A DNA stretch of 7,539 bases from positions 1 through 7,539 of the forward strand of contig DATLAJ010000075.1 in the NCBI GenBank assembly GCA_035527515.1. The letters are read 5' to 3'. The translations under genes were made by a program, and so were the position numbers. Shown piece after piece: positions 6,451 to 7,539 of this stretch; the first letter of the stretch is position 1, and the number at the start of each line of letters is the position of its first letter. The DNA is from a bacterium. GTDB lineage: Bacteria > B130-G9. The notes beneath the pieces are model-generated. The model had not been told where the DNA came from, ran no database searches, and was given only the letters and a program-made list of their open reading frames with translations.

Positions 6451-7389
6451 TCACCGATCAAAAACCGCTGTCCGGTTCTTCCCGGAAGCTTTAGCGACGT
6501 ATAGGCTGTCGTCTGCTGTCTCGACGAGTTCCGCTGAGCTTCCCATCTTATTGTCCAAGGATGTGACCCCAAAACTTGCAGTTATTGAGAAACAAACATT
6601 GCCGCGACCAGCGAAGCGTAGCCCCTCTATCCTCTCCCGGAGCCGCTCTGCAATCGCACGAGCGCTCATTCTGTCCGTCTCGGGAAGGATCACTGCTATC
6701 TCCTCCCCACCGTACCTCGCCGGCAGGTCAGATGCTCTCATCTCCTGCTTCAGAGCTCTCGACAAAGCAGCAAGCACCGCGTCGCCAACCTGATGACCGT
6801 GGAGATCGTTCACGTCCTTGAAATCGTCTATGTCCAGCAGGATCAGGCTCAACGGCGCCATGTAGCGCCTCGCTCGCTGGAACTCCGCTCGCAAGCGTTC
6901 CTGGAAGTAGCGATGGTTGTAAAGCCGCGTCAATCCGTCAACGATGGCAAGCCGCTCCATCTTCTTGACCTCGTGCGAAAGCTTCTCATTGGCAGACAAC
7001 AGGTCTTTGTAACCTCTTATCTGCCGCATTTGGACATCGACCCTGGCCGAGAGGTCCTCGATCTCAAATGGCTTGACCACGTAATCGACCACGCCGCGCT
7101 TCAACCAACTAATCTTATTCTCGATTCCGTCCATCGCGCTTAGAACGATGACGGGGATTTGCCTCTCCCCCCAGAGCTCCAGACAACGCTTGTCAGATGG
7201 GCTTTTCAAGCCATCTACGCAATACATGATTAGGTCAACAGCTCCTCTGGCAGTCGCTCGAGTACCCTCCTCCAGGCTACGAAAGCTTACCACCGTGCGA
7301 TTTGGGGACGATAGTGACCGCTCCAGAAACTCCCGCATCAGAGCGCTACTACCCACCGAAAACACTAGCTCTTTGTCCTGCTCCATCAT
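6451..7389 (-). CDS. Diguanylate cyclase with N-terminal pseudo-receiver domain (REC-like + GGDEF)
   Basis: Predicted cytoplasmic enzyme of 312 residues that would make cyclic di-GMP from two GTP. Residues 6-122 have a receiver-like fold pattern (IPVIVLS at 78-84, VVKPF at 104-108), followed by a coiled linker (about 125-147). The GGDEF domain spans about 148-312: DGLTRLYNHRYF (151-162), LLDIDDFK with VNDLHGH (184-199), active-site GGEE (227-230), and the C-terminal SFGV and ADDSLYVAK motifs. An intact RxxD inhibitory site (R218-D221) sits five residues before GGEE, which predicts product inhibition. The receiver is degenerate: the acidic pocket reads SVGSS (11-15), and the phospho-acceptor position appears to be Cys57, while Lys106 is kept. 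Two adjacent ATGs (7389, 7386) are the likeliest starts because they directly precede the receiver. A GTG at 7443 would add 18 residues, and no start has a strong Shine-Dalgarno. It is the first gene of the run, and its TGA lies 34 bases before the next ATG. Function is well supported; the exact start is less so. Confidence 0.93.
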   Translation of the reverse strand: MMEQDKELVFSVGSSALMREFLERSLSSPNRTVVSFRSLEEGTRATARGAVDLIMYCVDGLKSPSDKRCLELWGERQIPVIVLSAMDGIENKISWLKRGVVDYVVKPFEIEDLSARVDVQMRQIRGYKDLLSANEKLSHEVKKMERLAIVDGLTRLYNHRYFQERLRAEFQRARRYMAPLSLILLDIDDFKDVNDLHGHQVGDAVLAALSRALKQEMRASDLPARYGGEEIAVILPETDRMSARAIAERLRERIEGLRFAGRGNVCFSITASFGVTSLDNKMGSSAELVETADDSLYVAKASGKNRTAVFDR

Positions 7390-7539
7390 CACCAGCCGGA
7401 CCGTAAGTCTAATATTGAAATGCAGCAAAGTCAGAAACAACACTGGGCATCATTCAGCCCGTTGTTTCTCTCGAACGAAACTACGGCAATCTTTAGCCGC
7501 TTGTCAACATCCTGCGTGCCATCGGGCTACGCGAAAAGA
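7390..7539 (-). other. Leader/intergenic region upstream of the cyclase gene
   Basis: These 150 bases hold no recognisable gene on either strand. They contain the promoter-like sequence above, a GTG that could extend the cyclase (7443), and a short GGGC/GCCC inverted repeat with an 8-base loop (7445-7460) that is too weak to call a terminator. On the minus strand one frame entering from the right edge ends at a TAA (7493-7495). It could be the tail of an upstream gene, but only 14 codons are visible and they resemble nothing I know. Confidence 0.4.
7478..7507 (-). promoter_or_regulatory. Weak promoter-like sequence ahead of the operon
   Basis: A perfect TTGACA (7502-7507) is followed after 17-18 bases by GTAGTT/TAGTTT, which matches the -10 consensus at only about three of six positions. 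It lies about 90 bases before the likely start of the cyclase gene and reads in the right direction. The -10 is poor, so this is only a candidate; transcription may instead come from beyond the window. Confidence 0.18.

Noticed and set aside
7445-7460. GGGC/GCCC inverted repeat as a terminator or operator
   Set aside because: The stem is only four base pairs with an 8-base loop and no T-run; such repeats are expected by chance.
7493-7537. Tail of an upstream minus-strand gene ending in TAA
   Set aside because: Only 14 codons are visible, with no recognisable motif; another frame also reads through the region, so it cannot be called.

Overview
The window is a dense bacterial signal-transduction operon. 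All six genes lie on the minus strand and are read from the right end of the window to the left. Base composition is moderate (slightly over half G+C by eye). Gene spacing is very tight: two 4-base ATGA overlaps and gaps of 18, 34 and 47 bases. The domain types (stacked PAS/GAF histidine kinases, an HDOD protein, GGDEF and HD-GYP) fit a free-living bacterium rich in two-component and cyclic-di-GMP signalling, for example a deltaproteobacterial or related lineage. The sequence does not fix the taxon, and no mobile element, RNA gene, repeat array or phage signature was seen.

Layout in transcription order: (1) 7389-6451, a receiver-like domain fused to a GGDEF diguanylate cyclase; (2) 6416-4356, a PAS-GAF-PAS histidine kinase with a phytochrome-type H-box; (3) 4337-3837, a single-domain response regulator of the Rcp1 type that usually partners such kinases; (4) 3840-2323, a receiver-PAS-histidine kinase with the receiver at the N-terminus; (5) 2326-1454, an HDOD protein; (6) 1406 to beyond the left edge, a GAF protein with a histidine-kinase dimerisation segment and an HD-GYP domain, cut by the window inside the GYP motif. 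The 150 bases at the right end (7390-7539) hold the leader of gene 1 and no recognisable gene.

Reading the genes together (inference): kinase 2 would phosphorylate regulator 3. Phosphate could then move to the receiver of protein 4, possibly through the histidine segment of protein 6. Outputs would be c-di-GMP synthesis (gene 1) and HD-type domains (genes 5 and 6). No DNA-binding output domain is encoded in the window. Three features stand out. The receiver of the cyclase lacks its phospho-acceptor aspartate and acidic pocket. Protein 6 carries an H-box without any kinase ATPase domain, fused to an HD-GYP domain. That HD-GYP domain has several substituted signature residues.
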